Origin: an uncultured Collinsella sp.
GTDB taxonomy: Bacteria > Actinomycetota > Coriobacteriia > Coriobacteriales > Coriobacteriaceae
Assembly: GCA_934643435.1 (NCBI GenBank)
Contig: CAKUCJ010000013.1
Coordinates: 1 to 12,553, forward strand
Direction of reading: 5' to 3'
Length of the DNA stretch: 12,553 nucleotides
The translations under genes and the position numbers were made by a program. Below, piece by piece: positions 1-6,177 of the stretch; the first letter of the stretch is position 1; each line of letters begins with the position of its first letter. The notes under the pieces are model-generated. The model saw only the letters and a program-made list of their open reading frames with translations. It did no database searches and was not told where the DNA came from.

Positions 1-1029
1 GGCATAAAAACCAAGCTCACGTCTAAACCGATCCATCAGCTCATCCGGCAGCACCATATACGCCAAACGCAGGGCCGATGACAGGCTCTTAGAAAAGGTA
101 TTGGTGTAGATGACCGATTGGGCAGCATCGATCGATGCGAGCGCTGGGATCGGCTTGCCAGCAAGGCGAAAATCGCAATCAAAGTCATCTTCGATGAGGT
201 ATCGACCCGACCGATCGGCAGCCCAGCTCAGCAGTGCGTAGCGACGCGCGATGCTCGTCACCAGGCCAGTCGGATATTGATGAGACGGCATTAGGTGAAG
301 AACATCCGCCCCGGCATCGAGCAGCTCGCCCAAGTTAACGCCCTCACCATCCAGCGGAATATGCCGCACCTTGCAGCCCATGGCCTGATAGATGCGCGTC
401 AGACGCAAGTAGCCCGGATCCTCAACGGCGTAAATCTTGTCCGTGCCAAGCAGCTGAACCAGCATCGTGTCAAGCAGCTGAGCGCCCGCGCCGATGACGA
501 TGTTGTCGGGATTGACGTTCATGCCCCTCGTCCCGCGAAGATGATGCGCAATTGCGCACCGCAGCCGAGCGGTACCCTGTGCAGGTGCGGGAGAGAAGAT
601 TTCGCGCTCATCTTCGGACGTCAGCGTTGCCCGCAGAGCACTTTGCCAGAGGCGCGCGGCTTCCAAGGCAGATGGAGAAAGCAGAGCGAATTGCTCAGAC
701 TGTCCACCAGCATCATGTGTGTTAAGGCCCGCAGGAGCGGAATCTCGATCGGCATCCTCCGCAGCCGAAGCCAGAACCGGGGCTTCGGGAAGCTCGCACG
801 CATAGTAGCCACGGCGAGGCTTTGAGCAAATATAGCCCTCGGCAAGCAACTGACTATATGCATTCTCGATAGTAATAACGCTAATTCCCAGATGACTGGC
901 AAAGGCACGCTTGGAGGGCAGGTGCTCCCCCGCGGCAATGCGGCCGGCGACGATATCGTCTCGAATTTGCTGGTAAACATACTCATAGAGCGATGCTTCA
1001 CCGCGTTTATCCAAGTTATAGTCAAGCAT
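1..1029 (-). CDS. pdxR: PdxR-type MocR regulator (GntR wHTH + aminotransferase fold), 3' end cut by window edge
   Basis: An open frame runs from ATG at 1029 to the left edge, giving 343 residues of a family that is usually about 460-490 long. The N-terminus (residues about 12-78) is a GntR-type winged helix, with the motifs YVYQQIRDDIVAGRIAAGEHLPS and SHLGISVITIENAYSQL shortened here to YVYQQIRDDI and ISVITIENAY. After a linker comes a fold-type I aminotransferase-like domain: NPDNIVIGAGAQ near residue 200, the pyridine-nitrogen Asp in IEDDFD (Asp281), and the PLP lysine in TNTFSKS (Lys314). The 33-residue spacing of these two matches GabR-type proteins. Known MocR/PdxR members bind PLP and activate pdxST when PLP is low. 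Divergent placement next to pdxS supports PdxR over GabR or another MocR. The function is inferred from family and neighbourhood; the partial end is simply the window limit. Confidence 0.9.
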   Translation of the reverse strand, partial: MLDYNLDKRGEASLYEYVYQQIRDDIVAGRIAAGEHLPSKRAFASHLGISVITIENAYSQLLAEGYICSKPRRGYYACELPEAPVLASAAEDADRDSAPAGLNTHDAGGQSEQFALLSPSALEAARLWQSALRATLTSEDEREIFSPAPAQGTARLRCAIAHHLRGTRGMNVNPDNIVIGAGAQLLDTMLVQLLGTDKIYAVEDPGYLRLTRIYQAMGCKVRHIPLDGEGVNLGELLDAGADVLHLMPSHQYPTGLVTSIARRYALLSWAADRSGRYLIEDDFDCDFRLAGKPIPALASIDAAQSVIYTNTFSKSLSSALRLAYMVLPDELMDRFRRELGFYA

Positions 1030-1040
1030 GAGTTCGGCAC

Positions 1041-1084
1041 CTGGCCTTATCGTGTCATTCAATCTGGTATTAGTCTGACCTTGT
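1041..1084. promoter_or_regulatory. Candidate PdxR operator (CTGG-like direct repeats)
   Basis: The pdxR-pdxS intergenic region carries three similar decamers in the same orientation: CTGGCCTTAT (1041), CTGGTATTAG (1064) and CTGACCTTGT (1075). The last two are spaced 11 bases apart, one helical turn. MocR regulators typically bind direct repeats in such divergent regions. The repeats are visible, but the assignment to PdxR is inference. Confidence 0.35.
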
Positions 1085-1109
1085 TATTATCTCGAAAACT
1101 GAGTATTCC
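1081..1109 (+). promoter_or_regulatory. Candidate pdxS promoter
   Basis: TTGTTA (1081-1086) and TATTCC (1104-1109) are separated by 17 bases, with the CTGG-like repeats directly upstream, as expected for an activator site. On the other strand GATAAT (1091-1086) could be the pdxR -10, so the two promoters may overlap and compete. The -10 for pdxS is weak, which fits an activated promoter. Confidence 0.35.
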
Positions 1110-1162
1110 GCCATACCCAGCTCCCCTATAGGATGTTCCGTCAAGCAATGCACATGCCAACC

Positions 1163-1169
1163 AAGGGAG
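1163..1169 (+). promoter_or_regulatory. Ribosome binding site deciding the pdxS start
   Basis: AAGGGAG lies five bases before the ATG at 1175. The earlier in-frame ATG at 1133 has no such site, so 1175 is preferred. Confidence 0.75.
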
Positions 1170-1174
1170 CAACC

Positions 1175-2065
1175 ATGGCAGAACAGACCAGCAAGGCCGA
1201 TCGCGTCAAACTCAACCGCGAGCTCGCGCAGATGCTCAAGGGCGGCGTCATTATGGACGTCACCACGCCCGAGCAGGCACGCATCGCCGAGGAGGCGGGC
1301 GCCTGCGCCGTCATGGCACTCGAGCGCATTCCGGCAGACATCCGTGCCGCGGGCGGCGTGTCGCGCATGAGTGACCCCAAGATGATCAAGGGCATTCAGG
1401 AGGCCGTCTCCATCCCCGTTATGGCCAAATGCCGCATCGGCCACATCGTCGAGGCGCAGGTCCTGCAGGCCATCGAGATCGACTACATCGATGAGTCCGA
1501 GGTCCTCTCCCCTGCCGATGATGTCTATCACATCGACAAAACCCAGTTTGACGTCCCGTTTGTCTGCGGTGCTCGCGACCTGGGAGAGGCGCTGCGCCGC
1601 GTTGCCGAGGGCGCCACGATGATCCGCACAAAGGGCGAGCCGGGCACGGGCGACGTTGTCCAGGCCGTGCGCCACATGCGCAAGATCCAAAAGCAGATCC
1701 GCGACGTTGTTGCCCTGCGCGACGACGAGCTCTTTGAAGCAGCCAAGCAGCTGCAGGTTCCGGTCGAGCTGGTGCGCGAGGTCCATGCCACGGGCAAGCT
1801 CCCCGTCGTAAACTTTGCTGCTGGCGGCGTGGCAACCCCTGCCGACGCTGCGCTGATGATGCAGCTGGGTGCCGAGGGCGTCTTTGTGGGCTCGGGCATC
1901 TTCAAGAGCGGCGACCCCGCCAAGCGCGCCGCCGCCATCGTCAAGGCCGTCGCCAACTTCACCGATGCCAAGCTCATCGCCGAGCTTTCGGAAGACCTGG
2001 GTGAGGCCATGGTCGGCATCAACGCCGACGAAATCGAGATCATCATGGAGGAGCGCGGGCGCTAG
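1175..2065 (+). CDS. pdxS: Pyridoxal 5'-phosphate synthase subunit PdxS
   Basis: The 296-residue product is the synthase subunit of the DXP-independent vitamin B6 pathway. It condenses ribose 5-phosphate, glyceraldehyde 3-phosphate and ammonia into PLP in the cytoplasm, and forms a dodecameric core decorated with PdxT. It is a (beta/alpha)8 barrel with the family signatures in order: GGVIMDVT (Asp28), the Schiff-base lysine in [10 protein letters not shown] (Lys85, equivalent to B. subtilis Lys81), and the second lysine in [10 protein letters not shown] (Lys153). The C-terminal half has [14 protein letters not shown] and GVFVGSGIF, which form the phosphate site. Length and residues are normal, so activity is expected. 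It is followed after 20 bases by pdxT in one operon and is divergent from pdxR. Confidence 0.98.
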   Translation: MAEQTSKADRVKLNRELAQMLKGGVIMDVTTPEQARIAEEAGACAVMALERIPADIRAAGGVSRMSDPKMIKGIQEAVSIPVMAKCRIGHIVEAQVLQAIEIDYIDESEVLSPADDVYHIDKTQFDVPFVCGARDLGEALRRVAEGATMIRTKGEPGTGDVVQAVRHMRKIQKQIRDVVALRDDELFEAAKQLQVPVELVREVHATGKLPVVNFAAGGVATPADAALMMQLGAEGVFVGSGIFKSGDPAKRAAAIVKAVANFTDAKLIAELSEDLGEAMVGINADEIEIIMEERGR

Positions 2066-2085
2066 TCCGGCAGAAAGGATCGCAC

Positions 2086-2673
2086 ATGAGCGATTACGCA
2101 GACCAGACGGTCGCCGTGCTGGCGGTCCAAGGCGCTTTTGCCGAGCACGAGGCAAGGCTGTCCGAGCTAGGCGCACATTGTATTGAGCTGAGGCAGGCAG
2201 CCGATTTGAAGCAGAACTTTGATCGCCTGGTACTTCCCGGCGGCGAGTCGACGGTACAGGGCAAGCTTCTCGACGAGCTGGGAATGCTTGATGAGCTCAG
2301 GACACGCATCGGCAACGGCATGCCCGTATTGGGAACCTGCGCCGGGCTCATCCTGCTGGCACGCGAACTGGCCGCACACGACGACAAGGGAACGCCGCGT
2401 CTGGCAACCATGGACGTGCTCGTGGAGCGCAACGCTTACGGCCGCCAACTCGGCAGCTTTCGCACCACAGGGCATGTCGACGGCATCGACGGTAAGGTGC
2501 CGCTGACGTTTATCCGCGCCCCGCGCATTGTGGAGGTCCATGGAGACGCGAAAGCCCTGGCCGAAGTCGACCGCCGCATCGTCGCCGCCCGTCAGGGCAA
2601 CCAGCTCGGCGTAACCTTCCACCCCGAACTCGACGAAGACACCCGCCTGCACGAACTATTCCTGCAGATGTAG
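2086..2673 (+). CDS. pdxT: Pyridoxal 5'-phosphate synthase glutaminase subunit PdxT
   Basis: This 195-residue class I glutamine amidotransferase hydrolyses glutamine and channels ammonia into PdxS. The visible motifs are PGGEST (51-56, oxyanion region), the nucleophile Cys85 in LGTCAGLILL, and the catalytic His179 and Glu181 in TFHPEL. The arginine-containing segment RNAYGRQLGSF (115-125) is also typical. AGAAAGGA sits seven bases ahead of the ATG. Only 20 bases separate it from the pdxS stop, so the two are almost certainly co-transcribed. All catalytic residues are present. Confidence 0.98.
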   Translation: MSDYADQTVAVLAVQGAFAEHEARLSELGAHCIELRQAADLKQNFDRLVLPGGESTVQGKLLDELGMLDELRTRIGNGMPVLGTCAGLILLARELAAHDDKGTPRLATMDVLVERNAYGRQLGSFRTTGHVDGIDGKVPLTFIRAPRIVEVHGDAKALAEVDRRIVAARQGNQLGVTFHPELDEDTRLHELFLQM

Positions 2674-2712
2674 GCAGATAAAACGAAAGTGGATTATCGG
2701 ACACTTACAAAT

Positions 2713-2778
2713 TGAGAGTGGATAATCTCCCACTTTGAGCCAACATTCAAGCCAAAACCGGGAGATTATCCACTCTCA
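2713..2778. repeat. 19-bp perfect inverted repeat with a 28-base loop
   Basis: The left arm at 2713-2731 begins TGAGAGTGGATAATC, and the right arm at 2760-2778 is its exact reverse complement. A third, shorter relative, AAGTGGATTATC, starts at 2687. Each long arm contains TTATCCACT on one strand, one base from the DnaA-box consensus TTATCCACA. It could fold as a long hairpin in the pdxST transcript or be a mobile palindromic repeat. Confidence 0.75.
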
Positions 2779-2785
2779 TTCTGAC

Positions 2786-2814
2786 TAGTCATTAAAGAAC
2801 GTCCCCAATGACTA
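2786..2814. repeat. 8-bp inverted repeat, REP-like
   Basis: TAGTCATT (2786-2793) and AATGACTA (2807-2814) flank a 13-base loop, aaagaacgtcccc. The layout (short stem, fixed-looking loop, intergenic position beside other dyads) resembles REP-type elements. Whether it recurs in the genome cannot be seen here. Confidence 0.45.
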
Positions 2815-2886
2815 CCTTGGACCGTGACAACGCCGCAGGTAGAGGACGGACAGCGAGCGCCCGCCAGAGCGAACAAATTGGCATGA

Positions 2887-2927
2887 AAAGAGGACGGCAT
2901 AGACCTTCTGGTCATGCCGTCCTCTTT
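2887..2927. terminator. Bidirectional terminator between pdxT and the wHTH-RGG gene
   Basis: AAAGAGGACGGCAT (2887-2900) pairs perfectly with ATGCCGTCCTCTTT (2914-2927). An inner GACC/GGTC stem closes a TTCT loop. The A-tract on the left and T-tract on the right make it usable from both convergent operons. It sits inside a larger imperfect dyad (about 2848-2966). Confidence 0.8.
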
Positions 2928-2969
2928 GAATGACAAGTTGTCGCTCTGGTGGGCGCGCAGCGTCAACTG

Positions 2970-2997
2970 GTTACGCGGTTTGGTAAAACCGCGTAAC
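2970..2997 (-). terminator. Hairpin directly after the wHTH-RGG stop codon
   Basis: GTTACGCGGTTT (2970-2981) and AAACCGCGTAAC (2986-2997) form a perfect 12-bp stem with a four-base loop. It begins three bases after the stop codon of the minus-strand gene at 3001. There is no U-tract on the minus side, so it may protect the 3' end or work together with the terminator at 2887-2927 rather than terminate on its own. Confidence 0.55.
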
Positions 2998-3000
2998 TAA

Positions 3001-3912
3001 TTAGAAGCGGTTGCCGCGGAAGCCGCCGCCGTTACGGCCGCCACGGTCGCCACCGCGGCCGCCACGGTCGTTGCCGCGGTTGCCGCCAAAGCCACCACGG
3101 TTGCCACCGCGGTCACCATAGCCACCACGGTTGCCGCCGAAGCCGCCACGACCGCCACGGTCGCCGCCACGGTCACCAAAGCCGCCACGGCCGCCACGAT
3201 CGCCACCGCGACCACCGCGGTCGCCACCACGGCCACCGCGATCGCCAAAGCCGCCACGACCGCCACGGTCGCCGCCACGGCCACCGCGATCGTCACGACC
3301 GCCGCGAGGACCGCGGTCCTCGTCCAGGCCCATGGCGACGAGCGGGGCGATAACCTTATCGAGGGCAGCCATCAGCTCGGTGGCCTCCTCGTAAGAAAGC
3401 TCGGGCAGGAGCTTCTCCTTCTTGTTGGCAAGCTCGGTCAGGCCCTCGGCAGCATCCTCAGCAGCGAAGACGACGATCTTGCGCATATCGCCCTCGGCGT
3501 CGTCGATGCGACCGACCAGATCGGCAGCCTCGGCCTCGGCCATCAGGCCATCGAGCTCACGAAGGCGCATGCCCAGCAGATCGGACATCTCCTTCTGCTC
3601 CATCTTGGGCTTGAGGTCAAGGAGCTTAATGGCGCGCTCGATGTTCGCCATGCGCTCGGCCTTGGCCTCCTCCTCCTTGGAAATAGCAAAGCGACGGCTA
3701 CGCAGCAGGCGGGCGGCCTTCTGCATCTTGTCCATCAGCTCTTCGTCATCGTAGTCAGCGGCGGCCTCGACAACCTCGGCCTCCTCCTCGGCGGAAACCT
3801 CGTCAGCAGCCTCAACCTCGGCAGCTTCGGTCTCCACGGTCTCGACTGCCTCAACCTCGGCAGCCATGGTCTCGTTCTCGGTCTCGTTCATGATCTCTTC
3901 GTTCTCAGACAT
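3001..3912 (-). CDS. MarR-like winged-helix protein with acidic N-terminus and RGG-rich C-terminal tail
   Basis: This 303-residue protein has three parts. Residues 1-60 are strongly acidic (Glu/Ala/Val) and probably disordered. Residues about 60-195 look like a MarR-type winged helix: a basic helix RLLRSRRFAISKEEEAK, then IERAIKLLDLKP, KMEQKEMSDLLGM, the candidate recognition helix RLRELDGLMAEAEAADLV, and a wing with DDAEGDMRKIVVFAAEDA that parallels the MarR wing. Residues about 200-303 are low complexity (Arg, Gly, Asp, Asn, Phe) with about 20 RGG motifs, some as FGDRGG and FGGNRGG units. RGG tails in other proteins bind RNA or DNA and promote condensation. The start is fixed by AAGGAG five bases ahead of ATG at 3912. 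It might be a nucleoid, transcription or RNA-associated factor; the exact role is unknown. Confidence 0.85.
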   Translation of the reverse strand: MSENEEIMNETENETMAAEVEAVETVETEAAEVEAADEVSAEEEAEVVEAAADYDDEELMDKMQKAARLLRSRRFAISKEEEAKAERMANIERAIKLLDLKPKMEQKEMSDLLGMRLRELDGLMAEAEAADLVGRIDDAEGDMRKIVVFAAEDAAEGLTELANKKEKLLPELSYEEATELMAALDKVIAPLVAMGLDEDRGPRGGRDDRGGRGGDRGGRGGFGDRGGRGGDRGGRGGDRGGRGGFGDRGGDRGGRGGFGGNRGGYGDRGGNRGGFGGNRGNDRGGRGGDRGGRNGGGFRGNRF

Positions 3913-3926
3913 GAGACTCCTTCTTG

Positions 3927-3981
3927 GCCCTCTCGGGCATCATCGCCCCATTCGCGGGGCCCGTCGCGCACTCTTTTGCGC
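3927..3981 (-). promoter_or_regulatory. Hairpin cluster in the leader of the wHTH-RGG gene
   Basis: Three short stems follow each other just upstream of the Shine-Dalgarno site (3917-3922): GCCC-TCTC-GGGC (3927-3938), GCCCC-N6-GGGGC (3945-3960) and GCGC-N8-GCGC (3966-3981), read on the plus strand. A weak -10, TATAAG, lies at 3986-3981 on the minus strand, so the outermost stem may be only partly transcribed. These could modulate translation; a role is inferred only from position. Confidence 0.4.
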
Positions 3982-4068
3982 TTATAAATCATGCCTCTCG
4001 GCAAAACGTCCATTAGTTTATGGTGTCGTCCGCCAATCTAGCTGCAGAATCTATGTGCACACATTAAT

Positions 4069-4097
4069 GCGACATGTCGCGGTATCATGACTAAAAT
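4069..4097 (+). promoter_or_regulatory. Candidate promoter and palindromic operator of the deformylase gene
   Basis: GCGACA (4069-4074) and TAAAAT (4092-4097) are 17 bases apart, matching the -35 and -10 consensus at four and five of six positions. The -35 is part of a perfect 12-bp palindrome, GCGACATGTCGC (4069-4080), a plausible repressor site. TGTGCACA, another palindrome, lies at 4054-4061. Confidence 0.45.
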
Positions 4098-4123
4098 CAA
4101 ACGCCCACCATAAGGAGCCCGCC

Positions 4124-4534
4124 ATGATCAAACCCATCATGAAGTCCGAGTTCTTTTTACGCCTGCCCTCCGAGAATGCCAGCCCCGAAGATGCCGCGAC
4201 CGGGCAGGATCTTCTGGACACGCTGCACGAGCATGAGCACGAGTGTGTGGGGCTTGCCGCCAACATGATCGGCGTACGCAAGCGCATCATCTGCGTAAAA
4301 GACGGCAGCAAGTCGTTGCTCATGTACAACCCGCAGATTCTTGAGCAGGTCAACGCCTACCAGACGAGCGAAGGTTGCCTCTCGCTCGTCGGCGAGCGCC
4401 CCTGCACACGTTATCGCCGCATTAAAGTGGAGTATCTGGACGAAAACTTCGTGCACCGCATCAAGAACTTCTCGGACTACACCGCCGAGATCATCCAACA
4501 CGAAATCGACCACTGCCAGGGCACCGTTATATAA
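4124..4534 (+). CDS. def: Short peptide deformylase
   Basis: The 136-residue product should remove the formyl group from nascent N-terminal fMet in the cytoplasm, using a metal held by one Cys and two His. Motif I reads VGLAANMIG (42-50), motif II EGCLS (83-87, metal ligand Cys85) and motif III HEIDH (126-130, ligands His126 and His130, catalytic Glu127). The protein ends six residues after motif III, so it lacks the C-terminal helix of E. coli-type enzymes (about 168 residues). The usual Gln of GLAAxQ is Met48, as I recall from a short Firmicutes/Actinobacteria subfamily. TAAGGAG precedes the ATG at a normal distance. The metal and proton-transfer residues are intact, but the Gln change leaves true deformylase activity uncertain. 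A paralogue lies at 11972-12394. Confidence 0.88.
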   Translation: MIKPIMKSEFFLRLPSENASPEDAATGQDLLDTLHEHEHECVGLAANMIGVRKRIICVKDGSKSLLMYNPQILEQVNAYQTSEGCLSLVGERPCTRYRRIKVEYLDENFVHRIKNFSDYTAEIIQHEIDHCQGTVI

Positions 4535-4579
4535 GTTCCGCCGGTCAAGCATTTCCCACGCCCCGCAGGTCCACAAAAT

Positions 4580-4614
4580 AGCTCCCCGCAGCCAAGCAAC
4601 TGCAGGGAGCTTTT
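4580..4614. terminator. Bidirectional terminator between def and the XRE-aminotransferase gene
   Basis: AGCTCCC (4580-4586) pairs with GGGAGCT (4605-4611), and GCAG (4588-4591) with CTGC (4600-4603), with one internal C/A mismatch and an eight-base loop. TTTT follows on the plus strand and ATTTT on the minus strand, so it can end both convergent transcripts. Confidence 0.8.
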
Positions 4615-4638
4615 CATAGTGCGGAGCTTCTATCCCAA

Positions 4639-6159
4639 TTAGCTCTGACGGTAGTGATCAAAGAAGTCGGCAAGGTCTTCGAGGGACTCTTTGAGCACTT
4701 CCATGCGCGGCAGGTACACGATGCGGAAGTGGTCGGGCTCGGCCCAGTTAAAGCCGCCGCCGCGCGTGATCAGGATCTTCTTCTCGTGCAGCAGGTCAAG
4801 GGCAAACTGCTCGTCATCGGTGATGTTGAACTTCTTCACATCCATCTTGGGGAAGATGTAGAACGCCGCGCGCGGCTTGACCACCGAGATGCCGTCGATC
4901 TTGCTGAGCGCCTCGTACACAAAGTTGCGCTGCTCGTAGACACGGCCGCCGGGGCGGATGTAGTCGTTAACGGACTGATGACCGCCGAGCGCCGTCTGAA
5001 CGATCGACTGAGCCGGGACGTTAGAGCACAGGCGCATGTTCGAAAGCATGTTGATGCCCATAATAAAGTCGCTCATGCAGCGCTGGTTGCCCGAAAGCAC
5101 CATCCAGCCAATACGGTAGCCCGCGATCATGTGTGACTTGGAAAGGCCGCTAAAGGTGACGCAGGGCAGGTCGGGCGCGAGCGAAGCAATCGAGACGTGC
5201 TCGTAGCCGTCCATGCACAGACGGTCATAGATCTCGTCGGCAAAGATCATCAACTGGTGCCTGCGCGCGATCTCGACGATGCCTTCGAGCACCTCGCGCG
5301 GATAGACCGAGCCCGTGGGGTTGTTGGGGTTGATGATGACGAGGGCCTTGGTCGCGCTCGTGATCTTGGACTCCATATCCTCCAGGTCGGGATACCAATC
5401 GGCCTGTTCGTCGCACAGATAATGCACGGGATGACCGCCGGCAAGGGTTGCGCACGCCGTCCACAGCGGATAGTCGGGGCTGGGGATCAGGATCTCGTCG
5501 CCATTGTCGAGCAGCGCGTTCATCGAAAGCTGAATGAGCTCGGACACGCCGTTGCCCGTGTAGATGTGCTCCATCTGAACGTTGGGCAGACCCTTGATCT
5601 GCGAGTACTGCATGATCGCCTTGCGAGCGGAGAACAGGCCGCGCGAGTTGGAATAGCCCTCGCAGTCGGGCAGCTGCTGACGCATGTCCTTGATGACCTC
5701 ATCGGGCGTGCGGAAACCAAAAGGCGCCGGGTTACCAATATTGAGCTTGAGGATGCGCTCGCCCTCGTCCTCCATACGGGCGGCCTCGTCGACAACGGGG
5801 CCGCGCACGTCATACAGGACGTTATCGAGCTTGGTGGATTTAGAGAAAGTGCGCATGGTAGTGCTCCTTGCAATTTGAGCCGTGGGACTAGGTTCGGATT
5901 TGGAAACGTTATGGGACGAGGGCGCCTCGCCTTGGTCGGCGTCACTGGCGAGCAGCCAGGTAACATCGACCTCCAAAATACGGGCGAGCAGCTCTGCCAC
6001 ATCGCGCCGCGGGATCGTCTTGCCGCTCACATATTGGCTCATCTGACTCTTGCCGAGTTTTTTGCCGAGCATCTCCGATGCGCGAATCACGTCCGACTGG
6101 CGAACGTCGCGATCGGACATAGCCTGTCGCAGGCGATCGCTAAACGTCTCTTGGGCCAC
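4639..6159 (-). CDS. XRE-type HTH fused to AlaA-like alanine aminotransferase
   Basis: From the GTG at 6159 (AAGGAGG five bases ahead) the protein has 506 residues. Residues about 5-70 form an XRE/Cro-type helix-turn-helix with KSQMSQYVSGKTIPRRDVAE as the core. A polar linker (about 72-105) leads into a complete fold-type I aminotransferase that closely resembles E. coli AlaA: LKLNIGNPAPFGF, YTGNGVSELIQ, NPNNPTG (277-283), ADEIYD (Asp308, Tyr311), the PLP lysine in SGLSKSH (Lys341), Arg349, and the carboxylate-binding Arg479 in DHFRIVYLPR. The likely reaction is glutamate + pyruvate to alanine + 2-oxoglutarate. Unlike MocR proteins, the HTH is XRE rather than GntR and the enzyme part is intact. 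An internal SD and ATG at 5856 would give a 405-residue enzyme without the HTH. GTTCAATT boxes upstream suggest autoregulation. The in-frame ATG at 6198 is less likely because it overlaps an operator box and lacks an SD. Confidence 0.9.
   Translation of the reverse strand: MAQETFSDRLRQAMSDRDVRQSDVIRASEMLGKKLGKSQMSQYVSGKTIPRRDVAELLARILEVDVTWLLASDADQGEAPSSHNVSKSEPSPTAQIARSTTMRTFSKSTKLDNVLYDVRGPVVDEAARMEDEGERILKLNIGNPAPFGFRTPDEVIKDMRQQLPDCEGYSNSRGLFSARKAIMQYSQIKGLPNVQMEHIYTGNGVSELIQLSMNALLDNGDEILIPSPDYPLWTACATLAGGHPVHYLCDEQADWYPDLEDMESKITSATKALVIINPNNPTGSVYPREVLEGIVEIARRHQLMIFADEIYDRLCMDGYEHVSIASLAPDLPCVTFSGLSKSHMIAGYRIGWMVLSGNQRCMSDFIMGINMLSNMRLCSNVPAQSIVQTALGGHQSVNDYIRPGGRVYEQRNFVYEALSKIDGISVVKPRAAFYIFPKMDVKKFNITDDEQFALDLLHEKKILITRGGGFNWAEPDHFRIVYLPRMEVLKESLEDLADFFDHYRQS
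5854..5869 (-). promoter_or_regulatory. Internal Shine-Dalgarno and ATG at the HTH-aminotransferase junction
   Basis: On the minus strand AAGGAG (5869-5864) lies seven bases before an in-frame ATG (5856-5854). Starting there gives MRTFSKSTKLDNVLYDVRGP and so on, 405 residues, the length and start I expect for a stand-alone AlaA. It is either a live second start or a relic of the gene before fusion. Confidence 0.6.
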
Positions 6160-6164
6160 TAGAA

Positions 6165-6171
6165 CCTCCTT
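6165..6171 (-). promoter_or_regulatory. Ribosome binding site deciding the GTG start of the XRE-aminotransferase gene
   Basis: AAGGAGG on the minus strand is five bases before GTG at 6159. It is a near-perfect anti-SD match and excludes the upstream ATG at 6198. Confidence 0.8.
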
Positions 6172-6177
6172 GCTGGC

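Larger units (their letters stand above)
2674..3000. other. 327-base intergenic region made mostly of inverted repeats
   Basis: I see no convincing gene here. The space between the convergent pdxT and winged-helix/RGG genes holds, in order: a 19-bp inverted repeat with a third related copy ahead of it (2687-2778), an 8-bp inverted repeat (2786-2814), a nested imperfect inverted repeat (about 2848-2966) whose core is a 14-bp terminator stem, and a 12-bp perfect hairpin (2970-2997). The density of dyads suggests accumulated palindromic elements rather than a simple terminator region. Confidence 0.7.

Noticed and set aside
1070..2176. A 368-codon minus-strand frame opposite pdxS
   Set aside because: It covers pdxS in antisense, has no recognisable domain, and ends within the pdxR promoter region.
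2766..2966. A 66-codon minus-strand frame in the repeat-rich gap
   Set aside because: It lies across inverted repeats and the terminator stem, has no SD, and shows no protein-like pattern.
3001..3310. Repetitive DNA that could be mistaken for a CRISPR or satellite array
   Set aside because: The repeats are codons for the RGG tail in a single open frame, with variable units and no spacers.
5197..6162. A 321-codon plus-strand frame opposite the XRE-aminotransferase gene
   Set aside because: It is an antisense shadow without an SD or family motif, while the minus strand encodes a complete aminotransferase.
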